DNA from: Galdieria partita
Lineage: Eukaryota; Rhodophyta; Bangiophyceae; Galdieriales; Galdieriaceae
Assembly: GCA_025991245.1 (NCBI GenBank)
Contig: BQMJ01000015.1
Location: 186,001-250,000 of the forward strand
DNA length: 64,000 nt
Direction: 5' to 3'
Below the pieces are notes generated by a model. It searched no databases and was not told the DNA's origin. It worked only from the letters and a program-made list of their open reading frames with translations. Positions 52,421 to 63,096 of this stretch are shown here, piece after piece (within the stretch, counting starts at the first letter, position 1; each line of letters starts with the position of its first letter). The translations under genes were made by a program, and so were the position numbers.

Positions 52421-53674
52421 ATGTTTGGAAGGTTTGGCGGAAAGAAAGCGAACGAAAGCGTTGATAACAAAAAGTATTACGAGTTGCTTGGTGTGCCTAC
52501 CAACGCATCAAAAGATGAGATTAAAAAAGCGTACAGGAAATTGGCTGTTAAACTACATCCTGACAAGGGTGGCGATGAAGAAAAATTCAAAGAAGTAACA
52601 AGAGCCTTTGAAGTACTTTCTGATGACGAGAAACGCAGAGTATACGACGAGTATGGTGAAGAAGGACTTTCTCAACAAGGGCTAGGAGCAAGTATGAATG
52701 CGGAAGATATATTTGAAGCATTCTTTGGTGGAGGTCTGTTTGGAAGGTCAAAGGGCAAAAGTAGAGGACCTAAGAAAGCCGAGGATGTCGTGCATACGTT
52801 GAAGGTAACTCTTAAAGATCTTTATTTAGGGAAGACTGCCAAGTTGGCTTTGAACCGCCATCGAATTTGTAGTGATTGTTCAGGAAAGGGAACAAGGAGT
52901 GGAACTGAAGCAGTTACTTGTTCTATATGTAGTGGAAGAGGCGTAAGAGTCCAAATTCGCCAAATGGGTCCTGGAATGATACAACAGATTCAAACTACTT
53001 GTTCGGAATGTAGTGGTACTGGAGAGATCATTCGAGATAGTGATAAATGTTCCAAGTGTCATGGCAAGAAAGTGATTAACGAGAAGAAAATTCTGGAGGT
53101 TTATGTTGAGCCTGGTATGGAAAGTGGTCAGAAGATTATTATTTCTGGAGAAGCTGATGAAGCTCCGGGTTGTTTACCCGGAGATGTCATCATTGTTATC
53201 GAAGAAAAACCTCATGAAGTCTTTCGAAGACGCGGTATTCATTTACTATTAAAGAAAGATATTCATTTAGTGGAAGCACTTTGTGGAATGACAGCTGTTG
53301 TTGACCATTTGGACGGAAGAAGGTTGCTGTTGAAAACAGAACCTGGTGAAATCATTCAACCCGATATGCTCAAGTCGATCATTGGCGAAGGGATGCCCGT
53401 GAAAGGCAATCCTATTCAGAAGGGCAATTTGATTATCCAGTTTCACATTGTGTTTCCGAAATTCCTTTCGTCGGAGCAACAAGCTATATTAGAGAGAACT
53501 TTGGGTCCGCGAAATGATATCTCGATGGAAAGTGAAAACTTTGAACAAGTGCAGATGGTAGATTTCGACTCCGAACAGTTGAAAGGTACGGCCAATTCTA
53601 GTGGAGGGAATATTTATGATGAAGATCAAGACAGCAGTGAGCGTGCTAGCCGTGTCCAGTGCGCACAACAATAA
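52421..53674 (+). CDS. Cytosolic type I DnaJ (DNAJA/Ydj1 type) with CaaX box
   Basis: 417 residues, no intron. The J domain has [15 protein letters not shown] and [12 protein letters not shown] Gly/Phe region follows ([10 protein letters not shown]). Four zinc motifs are complete: [24 protein letters not shown] and CSKCHGKK. The substrate domain follows with [13 protein letters not shown] and HLDGRRLLL. The protein ends VQCAQQ, a CaaX box like those of yeast Ydj1 and human DNAJA2, so prenylation and attachment to the cytosolic face of membranes are expected. It works with cytosolic HSP70. Confidence 0.93.
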   Translation: MFGRFGGKKANESVDNKKYYELLGVPTNASKDEIKKAYRKLAVKLHPDKGGDEEKFKEVTRAFEVLSDDEKRRVYDEYGEEGLSQQGLGASMNAEDIFEAFFGGGLFGRSKGKSRGPKKAEDVVHTLKVTLKDLYLGKTAKLALNRHRICSDCSGKGTRSGTEAVTCSICSGRGVRVQIRQMGPGMIQQIQTTCSECSGTGEIIRDSDKCSKCHGKKVINEKKILEVYVEPGMESGQKIIISGEADEAPGCLPGDVIIVIEEKPHEVFRRRGIHLLLKKDIHLVEALCGMTAVVDHLDGRRLLLKTEPGEIIQPDMLKSIIGEGMPVKGNPIQKGNLIIQFHIVFPKFLSSEQQAILERTLGPRNDISMESENFEQVQMVDFDSEQLKGTANSSGGNIYDEDQDSSERASRVQCAQQ

Positions 53675-53894
53675 ATATGATGTAATGATCCATTTTCAAC
53701 AAATGGTTTTCCACATCGCAATTGCAAATTACAGAAATATTATTTGCTCTTCATTTGAAATGAGGGTCCGCAATCCAATTGCTCTCCACAAAGAAAAAAT
53801 TTCAGCGAGCATTTTTTGTGTGACACGTTTTCACTTGATATTGTTGCTTCTATCCCAAAAGCGTTGGTTCGGTTAGGTACATTGAAGCACTTGT

Positions 53895-55497
53895 ATGGAA
53901 TTTTTGAAAAAGACCACAACGAGTCAATATGGTTCTCCAAGAAGCAATGGGTCAATTGGACGACCCCATAGTTCCAAGATAAAGAAGAGTCATCAGAGAA
54001 ACAAATATCTTACGTTTTGGTTCAGAGAAAGTCAACTCAATAGTACAGACCTTTGGAACTTGTTGTTATTGACCTTTTTTGCTCTAGCTACTAGATTCTG
54101 GCGTTTATTTTACCCAGCTGCAGTTGTCTTTGACGAATTCCACTTTGGCAAGTTTGTGACTTGGTACTTTAAGCACCAGTACTATTTCGACATTCATCCT
54201 CCTTTGGGAAAATTGATTCTCTATCTTGGTGGCTTATTGGGTGGATACAATCCGGGATTTTTGTATGATGCCATCGGTGCCGAATATGGTGATACCAAGT
54301 TCCAAGTTTTACGCTCAGTATCCGCATTGTTTGGTGTCTTGAGCGTTCCACTCATGTATTTGACCTGTAGAGAGTTAGATATTTCCTCTGTTGGTTCTTT
54401 TGCTGGTGCAAGCATGGTTTTACTGGATTTTCTTTCTTTGATAGAGTCTCGTCTTATTTTAGTGGACTCGCAACTTTTATTCTTCTGCATGGCTTCTTTC
54501 TATAGTGCCTTGAAATTGTGGAAATGCAAGAAAGAAAATTGCAAAAGGTCATTTCTTTTCTTTTTGGTTTTAACGGGATTACTTTGTGGTTGTGCAATTT
54601 CAGTGAAATGGACAGCACTTGCTACTCCAGGAATCATTGCTATTGTGTCTTTCTTCGGCCTTCATTTTCTTAAGGAACCTCTTGAAATTTGGGAATGTCT
54701 CATTGCCGGTCTTAGTGGCATTTTCGTTTACCTATTTGTTTTTTATGTTCATTTCCAGCTGCTGCCCTATTCGGGATCTGGAGATGCATTCATGACACCT
54801 GAATTTCAAAAGACTCTTATAGGCAATCCCTTTTATCATCCCGCTGCCACCCGCCAACCTTTCTTGACTAGCTTTTTTCAGTTGAATAGGGAAATGTTTC
54901 GTGCCAATAAGGGCATCAAGGATCGCCATCCTTGGGAATCAAAATGGTACGAATGGCCGCTCAATCTCCGTGGACTATTGTACTTTGTCCAAGAAGATGA
55001 TGAAGATGAATCTCGAATGTCACAAATATATCTCATTGGAAACCCCGCTGTTATGTACCTTTGTTTGCTAAGTGCATTGACTTTCTTATTATGTGCCATT
55101 TTCTTTGGTAGATATCGTTATACCATATCATCCAAGGCAGATGTAAGAAGTTTGATGGAGAAAGGTTGCATATTATGTGGAGCATATGCACTGAATCTAC
55201 TTCCCTATGTTGCTGTGGAACGAAGTGCCTTCTTATATCATTATATTCCCGGTCTCTTTTATGCAGAGCTGCTTACTGCTTTGGTTATCGACAAATTTCC
55301 AAAGTCATATAAATTTGCATTCATTATTGTTGTAAGTATTCAATTTCTATAGATTGCTCATCTAATATGATAACATGAACATTTAGATATTGATATTGGA
55401 AGTTGTAGCTTTCGTTTATTGGGCTCCATGGGTTTATGCCATCTCATTGACCAAAATAGCACATGACAAAAGGCGTTGGTTGCCTCGTTGGAATTAG
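53895..55497 (+). CDS. Protein O-mannosyltransferase (PMT family) without a MIR domain
   Basis: Exons 53895-55331 and 55387-55497, joined by a 55-nt intron, give 515 residues. The N-terminal GT39 domain is complete: the catalytic loop has VVFDEFHFGKF (DE motif), then HPPLGK and ESRLILVDSQLL. After SGSGDAFMTPEFQKTLIGNP comes a short loop, then HPWESKWYEWPLNLRG and the four-helix C-terminal PMT domain, ending RWLPRW. Canonical eukaryotic PMTs are about 750 residues, with a MIR domain of about 170 residues after that GDAFM segment; it is absent here. Transfers mannose from dolichyl-phosphate-mannose to Ser/Thr in the ER. Confidence 0.88.
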
Positions 55498-55604
55498 GAA
55501 AATATATTTGTGCATCATAGTACTTTTGTCTGTTGCATATGCATACGCATCTAAAGTAAATCAATCAACTCCATTTCCACATTTCTATATCATTTTTGTC
55601 ACAA

Positions 55605-56384
55605 CTATGTCTGTTTCAATCGTTGACGAAACTGTTGGAGCAATTCCACTTCAGGCTTTTTGTCTTTTGTTAGCATCCTTTCTTTCCAGGTAGACTTTCG
55701 TATCTTGCAAGGACGTGAACCGATGTACTTGCCATTTAATGCCTTCATAGCTTGTATCATACCTTCCGGCTTTGAGAAGCTTACAAATCCATACCCTTTA
55801 CACCTTCCTGTTCTCTTATCCTTTACAATTCGAGCCATGTTATATCCAGAAAACCTTTCAAAGGTAGTTTGAAGTAACTCGTCAGTCGCGTCATGACCCA
55901 AGTCTCCAACAAACAGTCGAAAGTCATTTTCTGGCCATTCTAACAAAGTGGTATCTTCCCATATTTCACCTGCTGCAGTTCTAACCAGTCTTTTGTGTTT
56001 AGCATCTTTCTTGCGGATCTTGTGTTTGGTTTTCTGATCACCAATGGCTTGCAGGTCGGAAGTCTTGTAGAGATACGTTGCATGAGCCGACTTGTAATAA
56101 TCTTTTTCAAGGTTACTCGAATTCTCTGCTCGACTTTCGACTACTTTTTTATTTTCTTGAAACGCCCTAGCAAGTTCAAAGTCACGAGCCAAAACCTCTT
56201 GTTGCCAAGCTTGTTGAGCAGGGTCAACCTTATTTGAGGTTTCACGGACGGCAGGCTTTGAAGCTACTAAGATTGTAGAAGCTCCACCTTGTAGCCTTGT
56301 AGAGCCTTGTGGTTTTCCAACTTGTTCAATTTCACGTTGAAACTTTTCAAACTCCGAGTCCAGATCTACTGGATACGGAGGCAT
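55605..56384 (-). CDS. RBM42: RNA-binding protein RBM42 (RRM)
   Basis: 259 residues from the first ATG, no intron. The N-terminal half is helical and charged. The C-terminal part has AAGEIWEDTTLLEWPENDF, then the RRM: RLFVGDLG (RNP2) and KGYGFVSF (RNP1), with NGKYIGSRPCKIRKS and WKER after it. The sequence before the RRM and the WKER after it are typical of RBM42, a splicing-associated hnRNP K partner. The extension to 56402 lacks an ATG. It converges with the mannosyltransferase, 107 bp between stops. Confidence 0.9.
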   Translation of the reverse strand: MPPYPVDLDSEFEKFQREIEQVGKPQGSTRLQGGASTILVASKPAVRETSNKVDPAQQAWQQEVLARDFELARAFQENKKVVESRAENSSNLEKDYYKSAHATYLYKTSDLQAIGDQKTKHKIRKKDAKHKRLVRTAAGEIWEDTTLLEWPENDFRLFVGDLGHDATDELLQTTFERFSGYNMARIVKDKRTGRCKGYGFVSFSKPEGMIQAMKALNGKYIGSRPCKIRKSTWKERMLTKDKKPEVELLQQFRQRLKQT

Positions 56385-56640
56385 CTTGCAAGGAAGAATC
56401 AATCGATAGTCGTCTTATGTAAATATATGAATTTGCTGCATTGCGTTATCTGAAACAGAAAGCCCGTTAGTTGCTCGTTATTTTTACGTTCAACTTAATA
56501 ATATTATACAGTATATCCCCAACATTTAAAGAAAGGATATCATTGTTTTGGGTCTGAAACTCTGCAATATTATTCCGTTGTGTCCATCTTTTGGTCATTT
56601 CTCCAGAAGACTATTGCTGTACCAGGAACCCATCACATCT

Positions 56641-57040
56641 ATGGTTAACAACGCACTATTGAACGGTCTTTCTGATACTAGACTTATCGTCACCCTTCGA
56701 AGAAGTTTTATTAGAAAACATAGGATCAAGAAGGAAACTTTAGAGGTATTTTTTTTTCTTGGCTCCTTTTTGGTCTCTTGTGTAACTTTTGTGAACTTAG
56801 AAACTCGGTATTACGAAGATTCACAAAGCGGAGGTTGTACCGGACAACGTAAAAGTGTGGAAAGACTTGAAAAAAGTTGTTGGTCTCGTGGAAATTGAGA
56901 GAGTTGCAGCTACAGAGGCAGAAAAGATTATTAAAGAGCGACCACGACTTCCTAGGCCTTCCTATCAGAAACCAAAGTTTGTACCTTATTTTCAGAATAC
57001 TTTTTTGGAAAATTCGAGTTCAAAAGTAGAGAACTTGTAG
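56641..57040 (+). CDS. Organellar ribosomal protein L30 (uL30m)
   Basis: Exons 56641-56745 and 56801-57040, joined across a 55-nt GTATTT..CTTAG intron, give 114 residues. The L30 core reads RLIVTLRRSFIRKHRIKKETL then GITKIHKAEVVPDN and GLVEIERV, the bacterial-type L30 pattern with a C-terminal extension (RPRLPRPSYQKP). A mitochondrial ribosome is likely, because red-algal plastid L30 is not usual and the tail resembles mitochondrial forms. The frame is open upstream to 56548 without ATG; that stretch is probably leader. Confidence 0.72.
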
Positions 57041-57566
57041 TATGTGGAACGATGTACTTCATTAAGCAGTTGTATAGTACTTGTGTAGTTTACAGTTTCT
57101 TTTATACCGAGTCTTAAATACTAGAAAGGTGGGATTTTATTTGTGACTACAACAAATAACGAGTAAAGCTTTCCTTGTTGAAACAAGTGTTCTTGTACCT
57201 TAAATGAAGCCCTTCGTCGTAAGCACATCGTTCTGTGTCCCCATTGGTTGTGTGGGTCGGTTTGTTTGCGTGTGAACCAAGTGAAAGTCTTTACAGTGTT
57301 CGCACGTATTAAACCGAAACTAACGAGCTTTGGCGGCTCAATATTCTTAGTTTTGTTTCATACAACAGTGGTTAGAGGCTCAGAACCAAAGGTTCGCTCT
57401 TGGGGATCATAGAATAAAGTCATAGGGGTCTTTTTCTGTTTGTGGCTTGTTTCCCAAAAAGGTGACTTATTTCTAGACAAATGCTCTTATAAAAGAGTAA
57501 TGAAACTATTTTAGTGACTATTGAGTTGCCGAAATTTTCCGTTTTGAGGACAGGGACCTTTGAGAA
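57041..57566 (+). promoter_or_regulatory. RPB1 promoter region
   Basis: 526 bp without a gene. TATAAAAG at 57488-57495 is a good TATA box, about 72 bp before the ATG at 57567. ATTGG at 57243-57247 is an inverted CCAAT core. Nothing else is recognised. Confidence 0.5.
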
Positions 57567-60500
57567 ATGGACGCCCTAGCCGTTTCAAGTGTTGAACTCA
57601 AGAAAGTTTCGGCTCTCCAGTTCGGAATATTAAGCCCAGAAGAGATTGTAAGTATTATTCTGATTATTAATGGGGTTGTTTGGGAAGACTAGGTGTTATT
57701 CATTAACCCCTCCTTTTACAATATCCTCATTAACTTTGTCTCTTTAGAGGCGTTACTCCGTTGCTCCCATTCAGCGAGAGATTGCCTTTGAACAAGGCAG
57801 ACCAAAAGAAGGTGGTTTAATGGATCAACGACTGGGTGCTATAGACCGAGACTTTCCTTGTCGAACTTGTCATAGTTCCTTTTTGGATTGCCCAGGTCAT
57901 TTTGGGCATATCGAATTGGCTCAACCAGTTTACAATCCTGGTTTTCTTGCATCAACTTTGAAGGTTCTTCGCTGTATTTGTTACTACTGCTCCAAGTTGC
58001 TTATAAATATTGAGGATTCGAGCATAGCTACTAGATTGAAGCAAATTGAACAGATTAAGAAGGGTACGAAACGCCTTCGTTTATTTTTATCTCTTCCTCG
58101 TTTGAAGGAGTGTCGATTTTGCGGTAATGCACAACCTAAACTTTTACGAGATGCTCTGAATATTGTTGCTGAATTTCCCGACGTTGCTGAAAGTGGTGGC
58201 GAAAAACGCCAACAAATCACAGCAGAAAAGGCCTATAACATTTTGAAACATATATCAGACGAGGATGCAGACATTTTAGGGTTTAGTCGTGAACAAAGTC
58301 GACCAGATTGGATGATAGTGACTATTTTACCAGTGCCACCACCTCATGTGCGGCCTTCTATCATGATGGATGCCACCAGCCGGGGTGAAGACGATCTTAC
58401 TCACAAGCTTGGTGATATTGTCAAAGCGAACAATGCGTTGAAGCGTTTAGAGAGAGAAGGTGCTCCCGCTCATGCTTTAAATGAACAGTTACAACTGTTA
58501 CAATATCATATTGCGACTTATATGAACAATGAGTTACCTGGTTTACCGAGGTCTCTTCAGCGATCTGGTCGTCCTTTGAAGAGCATTTCTCAACGTTTGA
58601 AAGGAAAAGAAGGAAGAATTCGAGGGAACTTGATGGGTAAACGAGTTGATTTTTCCGCAAGAACAGTCATTACACCAGATCCTAATATTCGCTTGGACGA
58701 AGTTGGAGTTCCCAAGAGTATTGCCATGAATCTTACATATCCAGAAGTGGTTACGCCCTTAAGTTATGCACGACTACAAGCGCTCGTTGCAAATGGTCCA
58801 AATGAGCATCCTGGAGCAAAGTATATTGTTCGAGACGATGGACAGCGTATAGACCTTCGTTATGTGAGACGTCCTGCTGATTTGCATTTGGAAATTGGAT
58901 ACAAGGTAGAAAGACATTTGCAAGATGGCGATGTTGTTCTTTTTAATAGACAACCGTCCTTGCATAAAATGTCCATTATGGGTCATCGAGTTCGAATTCT
59001 TCCATATTCAACCTTTCGTTTAAATTTATCGGCCACAAGTCCTTATAATGCAGACTTTGATGGTGATGAAATGAATTTACACGTCCCTCAATTTTTAGAA
59101 GGAAAGGCTGAAATATTGGAACTCATGATGGTTCCTAAAAATATCGTTTCTCCTCAAGCAAACAAGCCAGTTATGGGTTTGGTACAAGATACTTTGTTGG
59201 GTTGTTCACTTTTTACCATGAGAGATGTATTTATTACTAGGGATATGATGATGAATTTATTAATGCACATTGAAGGATTTGATGGTCAAATTCCGATTCC
59301 TGCAATTCTAAAACCAAAGGAACTTTGGAGTGGCAAGCAATTGTTTTCGATGATAACTCCGAATGTCAATATAATTCGCTTTGCTGAAACACATGTTGAT
59401 GAATCAGACTCGGATCCCATTTTTGGTCCAGATATGACAGTTCATGACACTAGAGTTGTTATTTCTGGAGGAGAGCTTATTTGTGGAATCATTGATAAGT
59501 CAACTGTCGGTACTCGTGCAGGTAGTCTTATTCATGTTTGTTGGAAGGAACATGGACCCGATGCTACTTGTGATTTTATTTCTTCTGTTCAGCTGCTTAT
59601 CAATCATTGGTTATTACAACGTGGATTTTCTATTGGTATTGGTGACACTATTGCAGACGACGAGACAATGAATTACATCGTGCGAACTATGGAAGCAGCA
59701 AGACAGGAGGTAACTCTTCTTATTGAAAAGGGTCAGAATGGAGAAATTCAATGTAAACCCGGAAAAACTATGATGGAGTCGCTAGAAGATCAGATCAACT
59801 CTGTTTTGAACCAAGCAAGAAACAAGGTCGGTTCGGCAGCAGCGAGGTCATTACCTGCTTCAAATAATCTGAAGCGAATGGTGAACGCTGGTTCGAAAGG
59901 ATCCACTTTGAATATATCTCAAATTATGGCTTCTGTTGGTCAGCAGAATGTGGAAGGAAAGCGCATTTTCTATGGCTTTCGGAGAAGGACACTTCCTCAC
60001 TATCCTGCTGATGATTTAGGCGCTGAGTCTAGAGGTTTTGTTTTCAACTCTTATTTGAGTGGTGTAACTCCTGATGAATTCTTCTTACATGCTATGAGTG
60101 GTAGAGAGGGTATTATTGATACTGCTGTGAAGACTTCGGAAACGGGATATATTCAACGAAGATTAATGAAAGCAATGGAAGACATTATGGTTAATTATGA
60201 CCATACAGTTAGAGATTCTGGAGGTCATGCTGTACAGTTTCTCTATGGAGAGGATGGAATGGATGGCGCTATTATTGAACGCCAAATGATTCCTTCCATG
60301 AGAATGAGTGATAGAGAGTTGGAGGTGACCTATCGAATGGATCCATTTGATTCAAGGTTTGGATTAGCACCCAATGGTAGACGATATTTAGACGTGGATG
60401 TTTTGGAAGCCATTCATAGTGATCCGGAGCTGGCTGTTCTTCTGAATCAGGAGTTTGAGACCATCAAGGAAGATCGAGATATCTTGAGATATTCTATATT

Positions 60501-63054
60501 TCCTAGAACAGATGATAACCGTGTAGCTTTACCTGTGAATATAGAAAGACTTATTGACAATACCAAGAAAATTTTTGGTATTCACCCCAACTCAGTTTCT
60601 AATCTCAATCCCCGAGCAGTTTTGGAAGGTGTGAAGCTTTTATTGCGGAGAACTCGCGTATTAGCATTGGAGATGGAACTTTATGAACAAGGAAAAGATG
60701 AGAATGCAAAGGTGCATCATTTTTCGAAGCATGAGGATTCTATTAGTACGGAGTTGCAACTCAACGCTACCTTACTATTTCAAATACATATCAGAGCCAC
60801 TTTGGCTACCAAAAGAATCATTGCATATCATCGTCTTCATTCGGAAGCCTTTTCTTGGCTTTTGGGTGAAATTGAAAGTCGCTTTTTACGAGCTCAGGTA
60901 TCTCCTGGAGAAATGATAGGAGCTATTGCTGCACAAAGTATTGGAGAACCTACAACTCAAATGACATTAAACACCTTTCATTTAGCTGGAGTTTCGGAGA
61001 AGAACGTGACACTTGGAGTGCCAAGATTCAAAGAGGTTATTAATGTTGCAAAGAATATGAAGAAACCTTCTCTTACTGTTTATTTAAAAGGAGAAGCTGC
61101 TCGAGATGAAGAAGCAGCCAAACGCGTCATGAGTGAATTACAATACATCACGCTAAAAAATGTTGTACATTATTCAGAAATTTATTACGATCCCGACCCT
61201 CGTAACACTTTAATTGAAGAGGATACAGAACTTGTGGAAGATCGATATCTTTTAGCCGATGCTGAGGGAACAATGGATGAGAAACGGCTCTCTCCTTGGG
61301 TTTTACGTTTTGTACTATTACGGAGCAATATGGAGGATTCGAGAATATTAATGAGAGATATTGCAGCTCAGATAAACAATGAATTTGGAGAAGATTTAGA
61401 TTGTATATATTCAGATGACAATGCAGAAAAGCTTGTATTGCGTATCCGTATAGTCGAATCGCACAACGATAGTGGAAAGGATTGGACTCAAGATGAGAAT
61501 GCCAATGAAGATAATGACGATGAGTTGACCAACGATGAGCGATTTTTGAAGAAGGTTGAAGCACATTTATTGACCAACCTTCATTTAAGAGGAATCCCTG
61601 GAATACATCGAGCCTATATGCGTGTAACAAAATTGAAACAAGTAGACTTGCAAACAGGGTCATTTGTAACTACGGATGAATGGGTCTTGGATACAGAAGG
61701 TACTAATTTACTTGCTGTTCTCTCACATCCTGCTGTCGATGCACGAAGAACGATTAGTAATGACGTTGTAGAAGTGTATGAAATTTTAGGAATTGAAGCC
61801 GCAAGAGCTCTTCTTTTGTCAGAAATTCGAGCTGTAATGGAACCATATGGTTTAGATGTGAATTATAGACATTTAGCCATACTTGCAGATATAATGACAC
61901 ATAGAGGCTTTCTTCAATCCATTACCCGTCATGGGATAAACCGAGTTGATAAGGGAGCTCTTGCAAAGAGTTCTTTTGAAGAAACCGTTGATATTTTACT
62001 AGAAGCTGCAACCTTTGGAGAACTGGACGACTTTCGAAACTCTGTTACAGAAAACATCATGATGGGTCAAATGTGCAACTTCGGTACTGGAAGTTTTGGA
62101 GTGTTATTAAATGAGGAAACGTTGATTCGAGAGGAACCGAGAGATATGACCACAGTATGGCAAGATACACAGAACTTTTTGGAACCTTCATGGGAAAGAA
62201 CTCCGAGTCATGAACCAACAACACCTCGAAGTGAAGGAATTTTTGATCCGACGGCAACTCCCTTGTATGGTAGCTTCTCTCCTAAAACAAGTATCAACTA
62301 TTCGGGAAACTTTCAGTTTTCACCGTATACTGGTGACGGTATCTCAAGCTATTCCTTCTCACCCAGTCGGGCATCAATGCAGTTTTCACCTTCAAGTCCG
62401 GGTTATCTAGGTATGGGAATGAGTCCTTTGTACAGCCCATCTTCTCCAATGGTGGAGCGCAGCTATTCTCCGACATCTCCGGCATATAGTCCTACATCTC
62501 CTGGAATAGGAGGAGGGCAGCGGTATTCGCCGACAAGTCCTGCATATAGTCCTACTTCACCAGGAATTCGATATTCTCCTTCGAGTCCTGCTTATAGCCC
62601 AACATCCCCTGCAAATGGACTTGGGACGAGATATTCTCCTACTAGTCCAGCTTATAGTCCGACTTCTCCAGCCTATATGCCTCGTTCCCCAGCATATTCT
62701 CCTACGAGCCCTGGTTACAGTCCCAGTTCTCCGGCAGTCAACAGGCATATTGGGAGTGCCGATTATAATGGAGGAACACAGGAGGGTGAAACATTGATGT
62801 ATTCCCCACGATCTCCAGCATACTCTCCGAAGTCTCCTGCGTATTCTCCGAAGTCTCCAGCATACTCTCCGAAGTCTCCTGCATACTCTCCAAAGTCTCC
62901 AGCTTATTCTCCAAAATCTCCTGCATACTCTCCAAAGTCTCCAGCTTATTCTCCAAAATCTCCTGCATACTCTCCAAAGTCTCCAGCTTATTCTCCAAAA
63001 TCTCCTGCATACTCTCCAAAGTCTCCAGCTTATTCACCACGTTCCGATGTGTAA
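57567..63054 (+). CDS. RPB1: RNA polymerase II largest subunit RPB1 with heptad tail
   Basis: Exon 57567-57647, a 100-nt intron, then exon 57748-63054: 1795 residues. The N-terminus (FGILSPEEIRRYSVAPI) is restored by the first exon. Zinc-clamp Cys are present (FPCRTCHSSFLDCPGHFGHI), and the active site is YNADFDGDEMN with its Asp triad. The trigger-loop region has QSIGEPTTQMTLNTFH. The tail has about twelve proximal YSPxSPx heptads, mostly YSPTSPA/G with spacers. After a non-heptad gap come YSPRSPA, ten identical YSPKSPA heptads and a final YSPRSDV. Ser2 and Ser5 are kept, position 7 is Ala or Gly, and the distal position 4 is Lys. Makes mRNA. Confidence 0.97.
62821..63030 (+). repeat. Tandem 21-bp (42-bp higher-order) repeat encoding YSPKSPA
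   Basis: Ten 21-bp units in register, within the RPB1 tail. From 62884 the units alternate in silent sites: TAC..AAG..GCT units are followed by TAT..AAA..GCA units, so the true repeat is 42 bp, about three and a half copies. The first three units differ slightly (CCG for CCA). This points to recent expansion by duplication of a two-heptad block. Confidence 0.95.
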
Positions 63055-63096
63055 GACGGTTTGGATAGTTTAAACAGGAGAAATATTCATACGTTA

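Noticed and set aside
14301-53674. A co-regulated protein quality-control island
   Set aside because: Many genes fit the theme, but they are interspersed with unrelated genes on both strands; only the BiP/J-protein pair shares a promoter.
57381-57420. tRNA-like GGTTCG sequence near GAACC in the RPB1 promoter
   Set aside because: No cloverleaf or A box could be placed around it.
62738-63040. 100-codon open frame antisense to the RPB1 tail, with repeated LETLESMQEILENK
   Set aside because: It is the reverse strand of the heptad repeat; the repetition comes from the 21-bp units and has no independent support.
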